Below are positions 1-10,869 of a DNA stretch of 64,000 nucleotides, piece after piece. The notes beneath the pieces were generated by a model that did no database searches, had not been told where the DNA came from, and worked only from the letters and a program-made list of their open reading frames with translations. Both the position numbers and the translations under genes were made by a program. Position 1 is the first letter of the stretch; every line of letters starts with the position of its first letter. The DNA lies in contig NC_092336.1 in NCBI RefSeq assembly GCF_046630445.1, positions 294,987,501 to 295,051,500 on the forward strand, written 5' to 3'. The stretch is from Rutidosis leptorrhynchoides (Eukaryota > Streptophyta > Magnoliopsida > Asterales > Asteraceae).

Positions 1-1316
1 AATGATGTTATGAACATCATTACTATGTCAAGTTTTGTAAATAAACCTACTGGAAAAGAGAAAAATAGATCTAGCTTCAAAGGATCCTTGGATGGCTTGA
101 AAGTTCTTGAAGTAGAATCATGACACGAAAACAAGTTCAAGTAAGATTTTCACTCGAAATAAGATTGTTATAGTTATAGAAATTGAATCAAAGTTTGAGT
201 ATGAGTATTACCTTGAATTAGAAAGATATCTTACTGTAAATAAGAAAGATTTCTTGAGATTGGATGATCACTTGAAATGGATTTGCAAGATTGGAAGTAA
301 GCTAGCAAGTTTGAAATATTTCTTGAAGTGTTCTTGAATGGTTGTTTTTATGATGATTAAAGCTTGTAATTGAAGCTAAAAGATGGTGAAAATGCTTGGA
401 GATAATCAAGTATGATGTTAGGAGTATTTTGAGAGAGAATTTGGAGTGTAAGTATGAGAAAATGGAATGGAAAAATGGGGTGAAATCATAAAAACGGGAT
501 TACTTGTTATAAAGAAAAAAAAAGATCCTTAAGTTTGTTTTTAGCTCATTAGTCATACAAGTTGTTAAATAATGGTTCCACATGTTTTTGACTCTAAGAT
601 GGCTGCTAAGAATGAATGATTAAAGGTGTATATACCAATAGTAAATACATCTAGAAGCTGTGTATTGTACGAGTACGAATACGGGTACATACGAGTAGAA
701 TTGTTGATGAAAATGAATGAGAATGCAATTGTGAGCATTTTTACTAAGTAGAAGTACTTTGATATGTGTCTTGAAGTCTTTTAAAAGTGTACTAATACAT
801 ATTAATACACTACATGTATATACATTTTAACTGAGTCGTTAAGTTACCGTTAGTCGTTACATGTAAGTGTTGTTTTGAAACCTTTAAGTTAACGATCTTG
901 TTAAATGTAATTAATCCATTGTTATAATACTTAAATAAGATGTTAAATTGTTATGTTATCATAATAACATGGTGTATAAATATATCATAACATCATATAT
1001 ATATGTTAAAATACTATTACATCGATAATCGTTACATATATGTCTCGTTTCGAAATCCTTAAGTTAGTAGTCTTGTTTTTTACATATGTAGTTCATTGTT
1101 AATACACTTAATGATTTACTTATTTATCATTTTATCATGTTAAATATAGTAACAATATCTTAATATGATACATATGTATTTAGTAAGATGTTGTTATAAC
1201 GATAATCGTTATATATATCATTTTCAAGTTTCTTAAATCAATAATCTCATTTTTTTGTATATAACTCATTGTTAACATATTTATGGAGATACTTACTTAT
1301 CATAATCTCATGTTAA

Positions 1317-1414
<98 letters not shown>

Positions 1415-1618
1415 ATTTATATAACATCATGTAGTTTTTACAAGTTTTTAACGATCGTGAATCGTCAGTCAACTTGGGTGGTCAATTGTCTATATGAAAC
1501 TCATTTCAAATAATCAAGTCTTAACAAGTTTGATTGCTTATCATTTTGGAAACATTTAATCATGTAAATATCAATCTCATTTAATATATATAAACATGGA
1601 AAAGTTTGGGTCACTACA
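1..1618 (-). mobile_element. LTR fragment, family H (copy H1)
   Basis: AT-rich noncoding DNA, alignable over most of its length with 23606-24690, so it is a dispersed repeat. It ends at 1618 in gggtcactaca; read on the minus strand this gives TGTAGTGACCC, the kind of TGT..ACCCG head seen on the other gypsy LTRs here (24691, 41543). At 1619 the sequence changes abruptly to the 3' noncoding region of an Athila element, alignable with 48395 onward. I read it as the outer 5' end of a minus-strand LTR that runs off the left edge. No coding capacity is seen. Family assignment is by repeat comparison inside the window only. Confidence 0.7.
1319..1412. repeat. (AT)n microsatellite
   Basis: An uninterrupted AT dinucleotide run of about 47 units inside the H1 LTR. 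The other H copy is broken by an insertion at 24690, before this point, so length polymorphism cannot be compared. Confidence 0.95.
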
Positions 1619-3072
1619 AGCTGGTCTGGACGACAACTTCCTGACCTAAATCAAGAAGCGCGTGTCTCTTTCGGAAGACTTTACTTCCTTTTAATGATGT
1701 AATTGATTCATCGTGTAGATCCATCGTTCTTTCAAATATATATTACAGTAAATTGGGTAAAATTGATTCGTTTAGTCCAAAGCAAAAGTACCTGCAATAA
1801 TCTTGTATAAAATATGTGATATATGTTTTAAAGAACTTGATAAATTCTTCCCACACTTAGCTTTTATTTATGTTTTTCTTTGCCTTTTTATTCTCCTTTA
1901 TTCCATTTTAAATGAATTCAAGCATTTTGGGTTGTTTCTCCATTTATGTTCTCTCCGAAGTAACAATAATTTCGGAATTAACACCTAGTTTTATCGTTCA
2001 TAAATATGTATAAACATGATTTTGAATTCATTTAGTTGAAAATTTTTCAAATTTTCACAAAATTTGGCAATTAAACTAAGTGTAAACCCGAGAGAATTTA
2101 TAACCCTTCCCCACACTTGAGATCATGCAATGCCCTCATTTGCATGAAATTAGACTATAATTATAAATTCATGAGGGTGATTAGTGTAGAAAAGTGATTA
2201 AAAATACCGAGTTTGCAAACATATTATTTTATATCACATTTGATATTTTGCGTCTTGTCGTCAAAATTAGTAGCTTTTGCTGAACTTAATGTCAGTCTTT
2301 GAAAGTGCACTGTTTTACCCTGTTTTGTACATAAGACAAACTACAAACATACATAATATTTTTATTATATTTTTTTAATAAAACCTTTATTTATTAAAAC
2401 AATTTAAATGAATAATTTTTTTTTAAAAAATTTTGTTTCCTTTTACTTTAGGTAGTTTCGGTATGTTTACCAAGTCCGTCCCTCGACAAAATTTAAAATT
2501 TGTTGTTTTTAAAGCGATTGTTTTAAAAGCAAAGATTTTTGGGTTTTTTTAATTTTTTTTGGTATACTTTAGATCAATAAAATTAAAAATAATGATAACA
2601 AAATTTTTCGCCCCATCCTCGGGTAAAGCAATTTCGGTTCCATGACCTACTCTTCAATTTACGATGAATTTTGGAAATCATTTTTTAAACTTAATGAAAT
2701 AAAGTAAATTTTGTTTTTAAATTCACACAAAACTTAAATTTAAAAATGCATATTAATTTTATTCAAAACCTACAAAATAAAAAATATTCAGAATGGGGGA
2801 AAGAAAACTAGTTCTTTAGTGTCTGCTAGTGGAAAAGACCAATCGGATTCCATTCTCGAAACTACACGAGAACAGAACAAATAACTCTCGACAACATTAT
2901 TTCTTAGAATATTTGAATCTCCCCACACTTAGGTAGCTGTGGTTTTGAAATTGTGATTAACTTCATCGTCAATTTCTCTTGTACCATAATCAACTTGCAT
3001 ATCTGTGACTTTTGCTTTAAGCCATTGGTCGGATTCCTGTGTAATATCCACAAATTCAACTAGTTTCGCCTT
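1619..3072 (-). other. 3' noncoding region of element A
   Basis: AT-rich, with no credible ORF. It contains phrases shared with the 3' region of G: cccacacttgag near 2111, the tcgtcaaaattag block near 2260, and the gtccgtccctcgacaaaat block near 2475. It keeps short pieces from both sides of G's ORF1 and zinc-knuckle ORF without the ORFs themselves. Confidence 0.6.
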
Positions 3073-5358
3073 TTATTTAGGCGATAGATTGGATACTAAC
3101 CGGTTACATAACTTAAAGTTCTCCTTGGTTCTAGCATCGCGAATCCGTTTAATAAGTTTCTTCATTGAACTGTTAATAACGGGGTCATTTAATTTTGTAT
3201 CAACAACGGGGTTCTTTGTTATCAGGTCATCATTAGGTGTTACTTCATCTTCCCCACACTTAGGCATTTTATTATTGTTAAGCACTACCGTTGGAGTTGG
3301 TAAAACAATATGGTTCTTACCAATCATTTTTGTTGGTTCAACGGTTTTGGTTGGTGGAGATTTAGAATTTCGACAAACAAAGGTGACCGATTTTTCACCA
3401 TCACTAAGTGTCATTCTACCCTGTCTTACATCAAATAATGCCCTGGTGGACGCTAAGAATGGTCGACCTAAAATTAGAGGAACGTTTGAGTCCTCTTCTA
3501 TATCAATCACAATAAATTCGACTAAAAAGGTTAAATTACCCACTTGAACGGGTAGGTTGTCAGCAATTCCAACTGAGTGCCTAATGGTTTGATCAAAGAG
3601 TTGAACACTCATCTCTGTTGGACTTAACTCACCTACTCCTAATCTCTTATATAATGAAAGAGGCATAACACTCACACTCGCACCTAAATCTGGTAGTGCA
3701 TCATACATGACACAATCACTAAGTAGACAAGAAACAATAAATTCACCCGGATCACCCACCCTGGGTGGAAGTTTTGGTGAAACTGTCTTCACCGTGTTTA
3801 CTTCTACGGTTTTTGTTTCTTGCACTTTCTTATTCTTCTTCTTCTTTCCAAAGGTATCACAAACTTTATTACCTATTACTTGCTCATACTCAACTCCTTT
3901 TCTTGGAAACGGGATGGGTGGTCTGTATGGTGCCACCACTGGCTTTACATACTCGAGTGATGGTGGTGGTATTGTAACTTCTTCATTGTTACTCACATCT
4001 AAAACTTTCCCATCTTCTGATGATGGTTTTTCAGAATTCGTTGACACCATATTAACATTCTCATTCTGAGGATTTACTTCAGTATTACTTGGTAGCTTTC
4101 CTTGTTCCCTCTCACTCATCATGCTAGCAAGAGTACCTACGTGTTTTTCTAGATTCAAAATGGAAGCTTGTTGAGTTCTTAATGACTGATCAAACCTCTC
4201 ATTTGTTTGGGTTTGAGATGTAATAAATTTTGTTTGAGATTCCATTAGCTTTGCCATCATTTCTTCTAGATTTGACTTTTTTTCTTCAGTTTGTTGTGGT
4301 GGTTTATACACGCTAGGTCTTTGTTGATTGAAAGTGTTGTTTTGAGTTGGTTGGTTATTCGAACCTTGTTGGTTGTACGAGTTATTGTTGGGTCCATTTG
4401 GATTGTAAAGAATGTTTTGATTTCGATTGAAGTTTGGACATGGCGGTTGATAATTATTTTGATAATTATTTTCCGGCCTTTGGTTCATGTAGGAAACATT
4501 CTCACATTGTTCCATCGTTTGCTCAATGTGGCAATCTTTCGTTAAGTGTGGTCCACCGCATTGCTCACAACTGATTCGTATTGCGTGAATATCTTTAGTC
4601 ATCTTTTCCATTCGTCTCTCGAAAGCATCTATTTTTGCAGAAACGAAATCAAAGTCATGGCTAGAATCGGCTCTAGCCGCTTTAGATGAACGAAAGATAT
4701 CTTTTTTCTGGTGCCACTCATGCGAGTGGGAGGCTGTGTTATCAATGATTTTGTGAGCTTCAGTTGCGGTTTTCTTCATAATGGAACCACCAGCTGCTGT
4801 GTCGATGTCTTTTCGTGTAGCAACGTCGACACCTTGGTAGAATATTTGTACTATTTGATAAGTGTCTAAGCCGTGCTGAGGACATCCTCTCAATAACTTT
4901 CCGAATCTTGTCCACGCCTCATATAATGTTTCATTTGGCTTTTGCGCGAACGTAAAAATTTCTCCTTGAAGTCTCACGGCTTTAGATGCCGGAAAGAATC
5001 TTTTAAGAAATTTCTCAACTAAAACATCCCATGTGTCAATCGCCCCTTCATGTAACGATTCTAACCAATCTTTGGCTTCTCCCTTTAAAGTCCAGGGAAA
5101 CAACATGAGATAAATCTGTTCATCCTCAACTTCTCTGATTTTGAATAGAGTACAGATCCTATTAAAGGTTCGAAGATGTTCGTTTGGATCTTCTTTTGGC
5201 GTACCACTATATTGGCATTGATTAGTTACCATGTGTGGGATTTGTCTTTTGATTTCATAATCTGACGCATTAATGTCTGGCTTAATAATGGCGTGACCTT
5301 GGCCCGTGCGTGTGGCTCTCATTCGGTCTTCCATACTTAGAGGTTCAGTTACTTCCAT
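3073..5358 (-). CDS. Gag-protease polyprotein of element A (761 aa)
   Basis: Retrotransposon structural protein plus aspartic protease. The ATG start at 5358 gives an uninterrupted frame. Residues 5-210 match the Gag domain of G (about 107 residues offset), including motifs [23 protein letters not shown] and CPQHGLDT. A short zinc knuckle [13 protein letters not shown] lies at 264-276 (CX2CX3HX4C). A Gln/Asn-rich linker follows (about 280-350), then basic KKKKNKK near 506. The protease motif is DLGAS at about 557-561, with [10 protein letters not shown] near 634. DLGAS in place of DTGAS is usual for Athila proteases. After the protease the frame ends with a basic tail near KLIKRIRDART and no RT motif. 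It could be packaged or processed with proteins of a complete relative such as G. Confidence 0.88.
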   Translation of the reverse strand: MEVTEPLSMEDRMRATRTGQGHAIIKPDINASDYEIKRQIPHMVTNQCQYSGTPKEDPNEHLRTFNRICTLFKIREVEDEQIYLMLFPWTLKGEAKDWLESLHEGAIDTWDVLVEKFLKRFFPASKAVRLQGEIFTFAQKPNETLYEAWTRFGKLLRGCPQHGLDTYQIVQIFYQGVDVATRKDIDTAAGGSIMKKTATEAHKIIDNTASHSHEWHQKKDIFRSSKAARADSSHDFDFVSAKIDAFERRMEKMTKDIHAIRISCEQCGGPHLTKDCHIEQTMEQCENVSYMNQRPENNYQNNYQPPCPNFNRNQNILYNPNGPNNNSYNQQGSNNQPTQNNTFNQQRPSVYKPPQQTEEKKSNLEEMMAKLMESQTKFITSQTQTNERFDQSLRTQQASILNLEKHVGTLASMMSEREQGKLPSNTEVNPQNENVNMVSTNSEKPSSEDGKVLDVSNNEEVTIPPPSLEYVKPVVAPYRPPIPFPRKGVEYEQVIGNKVCDTFGKKKKNKKVQETKTVEVNTVKTVSPKLPPRVGDPGEFIVSCLLSDCVMYDALPDLGASVSVMPLSLYKRLGVGELSPTEMSVQLFDQTIRHSVGIADNLPVQVGNLTFLVEFIVIDIEEDSNVPLILGRPFLASTRALFDVRQGRMTLSDGEKSVTFVCRNSKSPPTKTVEPTKMIGKNHIVLPTPTVVLNNNKMPKCGEDEVTPNDDLITKNPVVDTKLNDPVINSSMKKLIKRIRDARTKENFKLCNRLVSNLSPK

Positions 5359-6905
5359 AATTGAATTTGTTGAATACGAATCACTAGAGGATTCTGATTT
5401 AACGGTTTGTAGTTCAGGAGGAATGATTAGTGGTTCAGGATCTTGGAATTGTCCTTAAATATCCTCCGGGTTCTCAATTGTGAAGTCGGGTTCAAAAAAA
5501 TGGATTATCGGAAATTTGAATTGAATTACTTGTTCGACTAGATGATGATTCTAAAGAAAAATCAATGGCGACAATACTGGCTAGAAGTCTTGATCGAGTT
5601 ACAGGAGGTGAACGTATAAAAGGTGGTGAACGTTTTGCTCGGTGCATTTACTGAATATCCTATTAGTTATAAAAATAAAAATTATATAAGTTATTAAATT
5701 AATAGACTTTTTTGCTTTTGCCCACGTTTCGAATAGTCAAAAGATGCAGCAGGGAGCCAGAATCCTTTAAGTCGGAAAATCCACAACTCAGCCACTAACA
5801 AATCCAACTATTACTACGAAGCAGAAAATTTTGGATGTCTATCAATTTAACAGCTTAAAATAATTTTTCCGTCAAAGTTTAAAGAAAATAAAGAAAATTT
5901 TATGTCCTAAAAACTAGAGCGTAGAAATGAGAAAGAAAGAGCGCGTCGAAAAATGAGAGGTCGAAAAACAAACGTCGAAAAACAAAAAGTCGAAAAATAA
6001 TAATAAGAAAGAAAAACGTCGAAACTTAAAAGTCTAAAAATTAAATATAAAAAGTTGCGCCTAAAGGTATTAAAGCTTAAAGGAATTCTATATCCAAAAC
6101 GACAATAACATAAAAGGTACTAAAATTTATAAACTGTGTCGCAAAATTCTAAAGCGCCTAAATCTTAATTCTAAAGAAAAAGCACTTAAGGGATTTTACG
6201 GCAAAGCCTAAAAAGCTAAAAATCTACGGCAAATCTATAACTACGAAATTAATATTACGAACGACAAATATTAAAAACTACGAATAAACGATAAAAAGAT
6301 ACAAAATATAAAATAAAATGATAAAAATACAAATTTTATAAAAATATTATTTTTATATTATATTTTATAAAAGTATTAATCTATATATTTAATAATAATA
6401 ATTACACTTAATATTACAAATAATATTAAAACTAAACTAAATATATTAATTAACTAAAACCCTAATTAGGTTTAATAATAATAATAATTAATAAAAACCC
6501 TACGTGTAATAAATGCGTACAAGGTTTCCTGTCAGCCTATCTCATGCGATCGCATGAGTTTATACCTTGAGGCTCATGCGATAGCATGGCCCAGTAATCC
6601 AAAAATATTTGGGACTGCTAAACTGACTCGGCCCAATCTTAATATTTATATTTATTATTTGTTTTTAATTTTCTGATTTTATATTATACAAAATATTTTT
6701 ATAATTTTAAAATAAAGTTATTTTTAAAATCTAAAAATAAAAGTACTTGTTAATTTTATATATAAAATCTTAAAAATATATATATATTTTTTCTTTTTAT
6801 AATATTTTTAACACTTATTATAAATATAAAATACTTTTACGAAATAAGAAATAATATATTTTTAAAAAATATAGTTTTAATAAAATATAGCGTTTTTCAC
6901 CGATT
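5359..6905 (-). other. 5' leader of element A
   Basis: About 1.5 kb between PBS and gag. It is AT-rich, with iterated gtcgaaaa motifs near 5945-6025. It aligns in patches with G's leader (for example the cccacgtttcgaatag block near 5721 and 58896). No long ORF is seen; a short N-terminal Gag-like stretch upstream of 5358 is broken by a stop near 5455. Confidence 0.6.
6541..6589. promoter_or_regulatory. Paired CpG palindromes in the leader of element A
   Basis: 6541-6558 is a perfect 18-bp palindrome, CTCATGCGATCGCATGAG. A decayed copy, ctcatgcgatagcatgg, lies at 6573-6589. Start-to-start spacing is 32 bp. The homologous place in G (59826-59873) also holds two palindromes, 31 bp apart, with a different sequence. 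A regulatory role is inferred. Confidence 0.6.
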
Positions 6906-6922
6906 CCCCGGCAGCGGCGCCA
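6906..6922 (-). other. Primer-binding site (tRNA-Asp type), element A
   Basis: Read on minus: TGGCGCCGCTGCCGGGG. This is complementary to the 3' end of plant tRNA-Asp apart from one base (GCTGCC where the tRNA complement has GTTGCC). It sits 6 nt inside the LTR boundary at 6929. Confidence 0.85.
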
Positions 6923-6928
6923 AAAACT

Positions 6929-7030
6929 TGATGTGTGCAGAGGTGTATACGAAATACTATTATTTTTATTACAAAATACGATACAAATTACAAAAGTTTT
7001 AATTAAGTTACGGATGGAATATACCTAAAC
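6929..7030 (-). mobile_element. Truncated 5' LTR of element A
   Basis: Begins tgatgtgtgcag (plus) next to the PBS and resembles the PBS-proximal 100 bp of the G LTRs. It stops at atacctaaac (7030), where the H2 LTR starts; the G LTR continues from the matching phrase atacttaaacc. It was therefore cut by the H insertion. Confidence 0.75.
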
Positions 7031-7922
7031 TGAAATATCCCGTTCATATTGATTATAAACGTTCCATATTAATTGATTTCGTTGCGAGGTTTTGACCTCT
7101 ATATGAGACATTTTTCAAAGACTGCATTCATTTTTAAAACAAGCCATAACCTTTATTTTATCGACAAGGTTTAAAGGACACCACCTAGATTATCAAAAAT
7201 GATAATCTAAAAAATATCACACTTACACACTATCAATACATATTGGTTTACAATATTAATATGTTACAACAAAGTAAATTTCGAATGCAGTTTTAAACAA
7301 TATTATACAAGCATGCTGACTTCAAATCTTGTCCATATATTAGCATGCAACAGCGGAAGCTCTTAATAATCACCTGAGAATAAACATGCTTTAAACGTCA
7401 ACAAAAATGTTGGTGAGTTATAGGTTTAACCTATATACTTATCAAATCGTAATAATAGACCACAAGATTTCATATTTCAATACACATCCCATACATAGAG
7501 ATAAAAATCATTCATATGGTGAACACCTGGTAACCGACATTAACAAGATGCATATAAGAATATCCCCTATTATTCCGGGACATCCATCAGACATGATAAA
7601 ACAACATCGAAGTACTAGAGCATCTGCTACAACGGATGGGGTTTGTTGAGCCCAATAGATCTATCTTTAGGATTCACGTCAATTAGTAGACTGGTTTACT
7701 AATTCTCAGGTTACCAAGTAAAAAGGGGCATATTCGGCTTCGATCGTTCAACCATAGAAAGTAGTTTCATGTACTTGTGTCTATTTTGTAAATCATTTAT
7801 AAAATTGCATGTATTCTCATCCCAAAATATTAGATTTTAAAAGTGGGACTATAACTCACTTTCACAGATTTTTACTTCGTCGGGAAGTAAGACTTGGCCA
7901 CTGGTCGATTCCAGAACCTATA
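7031..7922 (-). mobile_element. LTR family H, copy H2, left part
   Basis: Noncoding LTR sequence starting tgaaatatcccg; on minus this is the LTR's CGGGATATTTCA end. It breaks off near 7922 where Athila family C gag sequence begins. I read it as the 3' part of the LTR whose remainder is 22916-24690. This linkage rests partly on recalled family structure, since no intact H LTR is in the window; a central segment appears missing. Confidence 0.6.
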
Positions 7923-8928
7923 GCGTGAGATGGGGACCTTGACACAACTCGCACCCTACCCTGATAGCGTGCATTTCTTTGGTTACCTTCTCGATTTGCC
8001 TTGCTTGATTTGCCAATTGAACTTTTAATGCAGCGATTTCATCGTTGCTTTCGACATTAGCAACTGTTGACGATCTAGAAAATTCCATCTCCTAATGCCA
8101 ATTATGAGAATGGGCTGCTATATCGGCAATTATCGTGTGAGCGTCTTGGGGCGTTTTTTTTTTCATGATTGATCCTCCTGCTGCAACATCTATATCCTTC
8201 CGGGTAGCCACATTGACTCCTTTATAGAAAATTTGGACTTTTTGGAATGTATTCAACCCGTGTTGAGGACATACCCTAAGCATTTTATTAAATCGGGTCC
8301 AAGCTTCATAAAGAGTCTCGTTAGACTTTTGCTTGAAGTGATTTATGTCACTTTGCAATTTTGCTGCTTTCGAAGCGGGGAAGAATTCTGACAAAAATTT
8401 GTCCATCATATCATTCCAGTTTTCAATATAACCTTCCGGTAATGAGTCTAGCCAATCTCTTGCATCATCCTTTAGGGACCATGGAAAGATTTTTAGACAT
8501 GCAACTTCATCGGAGACATCTTTGATTTTGAAAAGCTTGCAAATGCTTACAAACTTACGAAGATGCTCGTTAGCATCCTCATTTGGGGCTCCACCGAATT
8601 GACATGTATTAGTCACCATGTGGAGAAATTGCCCCTTTATTTCAAAACCATCAGTCATCGTAGGTTGAACAATTGCGTGGCCTTGTCCTGTCCTTGTTGC
8701 CTTCATCAAAGCATCCATCGTTTGATTTGTAGCAGTCATCTCTTCCTCTTTTTTAATGACTGGCTCGATGATTGGTTGAACAATTGGTTCAGAGTTAGAA
8801 TCTAACGAAAGTGATTCTAAACCTTGAGCAAGAGATTCTACTTCTTGAGCTCTTAAGCGTTCGTGAAGTTCTCTTTCAGGTTCAGGATATGAAGGAATTA
8901 AATTAGAGTTGGAAGAACGTAGATTCAT
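7923..8928 (-). pseudogene. Partial gag of a tandem Athila family C copy
   Basis: Near-identical to 19986-20988. It encodes the first 280 or so residues of the family C Gag (start MNLRSSNSNLIPSYPEP; later TGQGHAIVQP, HMVTNTCQFGG, FPWSLKDDARDWLDSLPEG). The frame is open from the ATG at 8928 to a stop at 8092-8094, where CAG of the other copy has become TAG. A T-run at 8154-8163 is three bases longer than in the other copy, adding one Lys. The sequence ends at 7923, fused to the H LTR. It lies outside the LTR at 9102-10854, so it belongs to a second element that shared that LTR. Confidence 0.85.
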
Positions 8929-9078
8929 GCACTAATGCCTATCCTGCAATCACAACACTACAAACATACCAATTGCAAAAATACAAGCTTACAATAAAAA
9001 GTAACTTTTCTAGGAATTGAATTCCTACAAAAGGATCGAATAATTCAAAGTTTATTAAAATCTTTTAACAAAACCGCT

Positions 9079-9095
9079 CCCCGGCAGCGGCGCCA
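9079..9095 (-). other. Primer-binding site, left family C copy
   Basis: The same tRNA-Asp-type PBS as in A and G, 6 nt from the LTR at 9102. It shows that 9102-10854 once acted as a 5' LTR for the partial copy on its left. A leader (8929-9078) without further features separates it from gag. Confidence 0.85.
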
Positions 9096-9101
9096 AAAAG
9101 T

Positions 9102-10854
9102 TGATGTGTCAAGACGTAACCTTTAAAATGTAGACAATATGCTTAATAATTAACACATAATACAGGTAACTAAAACCCGATCATGTAGTAACTAGCAAGT
9201 GAATTGACCAGTTCGATCCACAGGGAGAAGTTTGTTTAAATGATTTTACCACGATTAATTATTCTAAAAAGGGGGTTTATATTTGAAGTTGTGTTTTTGT
9301 TTAACGAAATAGTAAATAAATGAATGACAATAATGAGAATGCGGTATTTACTTCTATGCTTGATAGATGACAGGGATTGTTCTTTTATAATTAAAACCGT
9401 TATGCGATAGTTACAATAGAGTAGTTTATATCAATTTCACAATATCTATAAACTTAAGAACTATGTTTAATCAACAGGATTCTTTCTTGGTTAAATTCAC
9501 ATAAAACCTAGTTTACTAAGATCACTCTAAGTAAACTACATGATTGTAAAACCTAAATATCATCCAATTACCATCCTATATTCACATATAGGTGTCTAGA
9601 TCACTAGGTGTTGAAGTACAAATTATAGCCTTTGATAAATTCACATAAATCAAGTCATAACTCGTATAATTGAACTAGAATATAAAGATAGTTAAAACAA
9701 TGGATTTCTTGAAAGAACATGGTGATTTAGATTGATTAACTAACTAGATTCAACCCGGTTAAACTCACGTGAAACCTTAATTACAACAATCACTTGAGGT
9801 AATTTCATAACTATATTGCTTTGGAACTTATTCAATTACCGAATTAAACACATAACAAAATCACTTAAGTGTATGTATCTAATCGTCTAGATTACTAGAT
9901 GTATTGAAGTATAGATTGTTTTCCTAGTTAACTCACATTAATAGGTTGCAATCTATATAATTGAAGTAATGATCTAAACATGCATAACAACGGTTCTTAC
10001 GGTTGAACTAGATAATTAAATCAATCAAACATATGTATAACTAGCATAACATCAAAGTATAGAACAATCCCAAGCCATAAATCTTACATTGAAGCAAACA
10101 CACAAGGCTTTTAGCCTAACATAATCATAGTAGAACTAATGAAACAGTAAATACAAGTTGAATTCATGTTAAAAAGATATAGAACAATAGTACCAATTGC
10201 GATAAATGATCCTAGCTTAATATTGATGTTGAAAGAGTGGAGATTAACTTGCAGCCTTCCTTGGACCTTGAAAATCGTCTTAAAACTGGGGGAGAACGTA
10301 GTAGTGAAGGTCTCTCAAGTAAGTAACCATTTGCTTCATTAAATAGCCTCAAAAGTTAGGTATTTTGGCCAGAAAGTGACCAGATGCGCCGCATCTCTTT
10401 GGGATGCGCCGCATCTCTTTACGTTTAGTAGATTCCAGCTCGATTCTGCACTCAGGACTGTCAGCAGGGGGTCAGATGCGCCGCATCTGGGACAGATGCG
10501 CTGCATCTAGGACAGATGCGCCGCATCCATCTTAGATGCGCCGCATCTGTTGCTATTTTGGCCCAGAAGTCTTCATGCTCCGCATCTGAAACCGTCGGGA
10601 GTTATTTGGTGTAAAATGCGCCGCATCTAAGAGAGATGCGCCGCATTTGGACCTGTTTTAGTGGTTTCGGGCTGTTTTACGCATTCGATCTTCGTTTTAA
10701 CTCTGTTTTCGCTGTTGGTCTTCATTTATTCATTCACAATGGACTTTTTACAAATGTACATGAATTACAATACATACGTATAACAATTACATACAAATGG
10801 AACAACATTGGATCGAAATAACGACAATAAACATGTATAATTTTGGCGTTATCA
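9102..10854 (-). mobile_element. LTR of family C (shared/3' LTR)
   Basis: Starts tgatgtgtc and ends cgttatca on plus, so on minus it runs TGATAACG...CATCA. It carries the palindrome array at 10382-10648. On minus, a TATA-like GCTATTTAATG (near 10343-10353) and a pyrimidine-rich stretch follow the array, consistent with a core promoter. Confidence 0.9.
10382..10648. promoter_or_regulatory. Array of about nine CpG palindromes in the left C LTR
   Basis: Repeats of AGATGCGCCGCATCT, a 15-bp palindrome around one central base, at about 10382, 10402, 10474, 10494, 10513, 10533, 10573, 10615 and 10634. Several are decayed at CpG (gatgcgctgcat, atgctccgcat). On the minus (sense) strand the array lies 205-473 bp inside the LTR and just upstream of the TATA-like element. 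Confidence 0.75.
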
Positions 10855-10869
10855 AAATCCCCACACTTA
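10855..10869 (-). other. Polypurine tract of family C element
   Basis: Plus-strand ccccacactt next to the LTR end reads AAGTGTGGGG on minus, immediately before TGATAACG. Element G has the equivalent at 47331. Confidence 0.75.

Larger units (their letters stand above)
1619..7030 (-). mobile_element. Athila-type element A, RT-less (gag-protease only)
   Basis: Minus-strand Ty3/gypsy element of the Athila lineage. From right to left it has a truncated 5' LTR (6929-7030), a tRNA-Asp-type PBS (6906-6922), a leader with palindromes, an intact gag-protease ORF (3073-5358), and a 3' noncoding region ending at 1619. The noncoding parts align with element G: 5640-6250 with G's leader near 58800-59500, 2780-2960 with 53080-53240, 2440-2540 with 51740-51840, and 1619-1740 with 48395-48510. 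RT, RNase H, integrase and ORF1, present in G between those blocks, are missing. The 3' LTR is not in the window and H-family LTRs abut both ends. Confidence 0.8.

Noticed and set aside
1283-1513. 76-codon ORF with a long Ile/Tyr repeat
   Set aside because: It is a translation of the (AT)n microsatellite inside an LTR.
10382-10648. CRISPR-like array of short palindromic repeats
   Set aside because: Spacing is irregular, repeats are only 15 bp, spacers are not unique units, and the setting is a plant LTR without cas genes.
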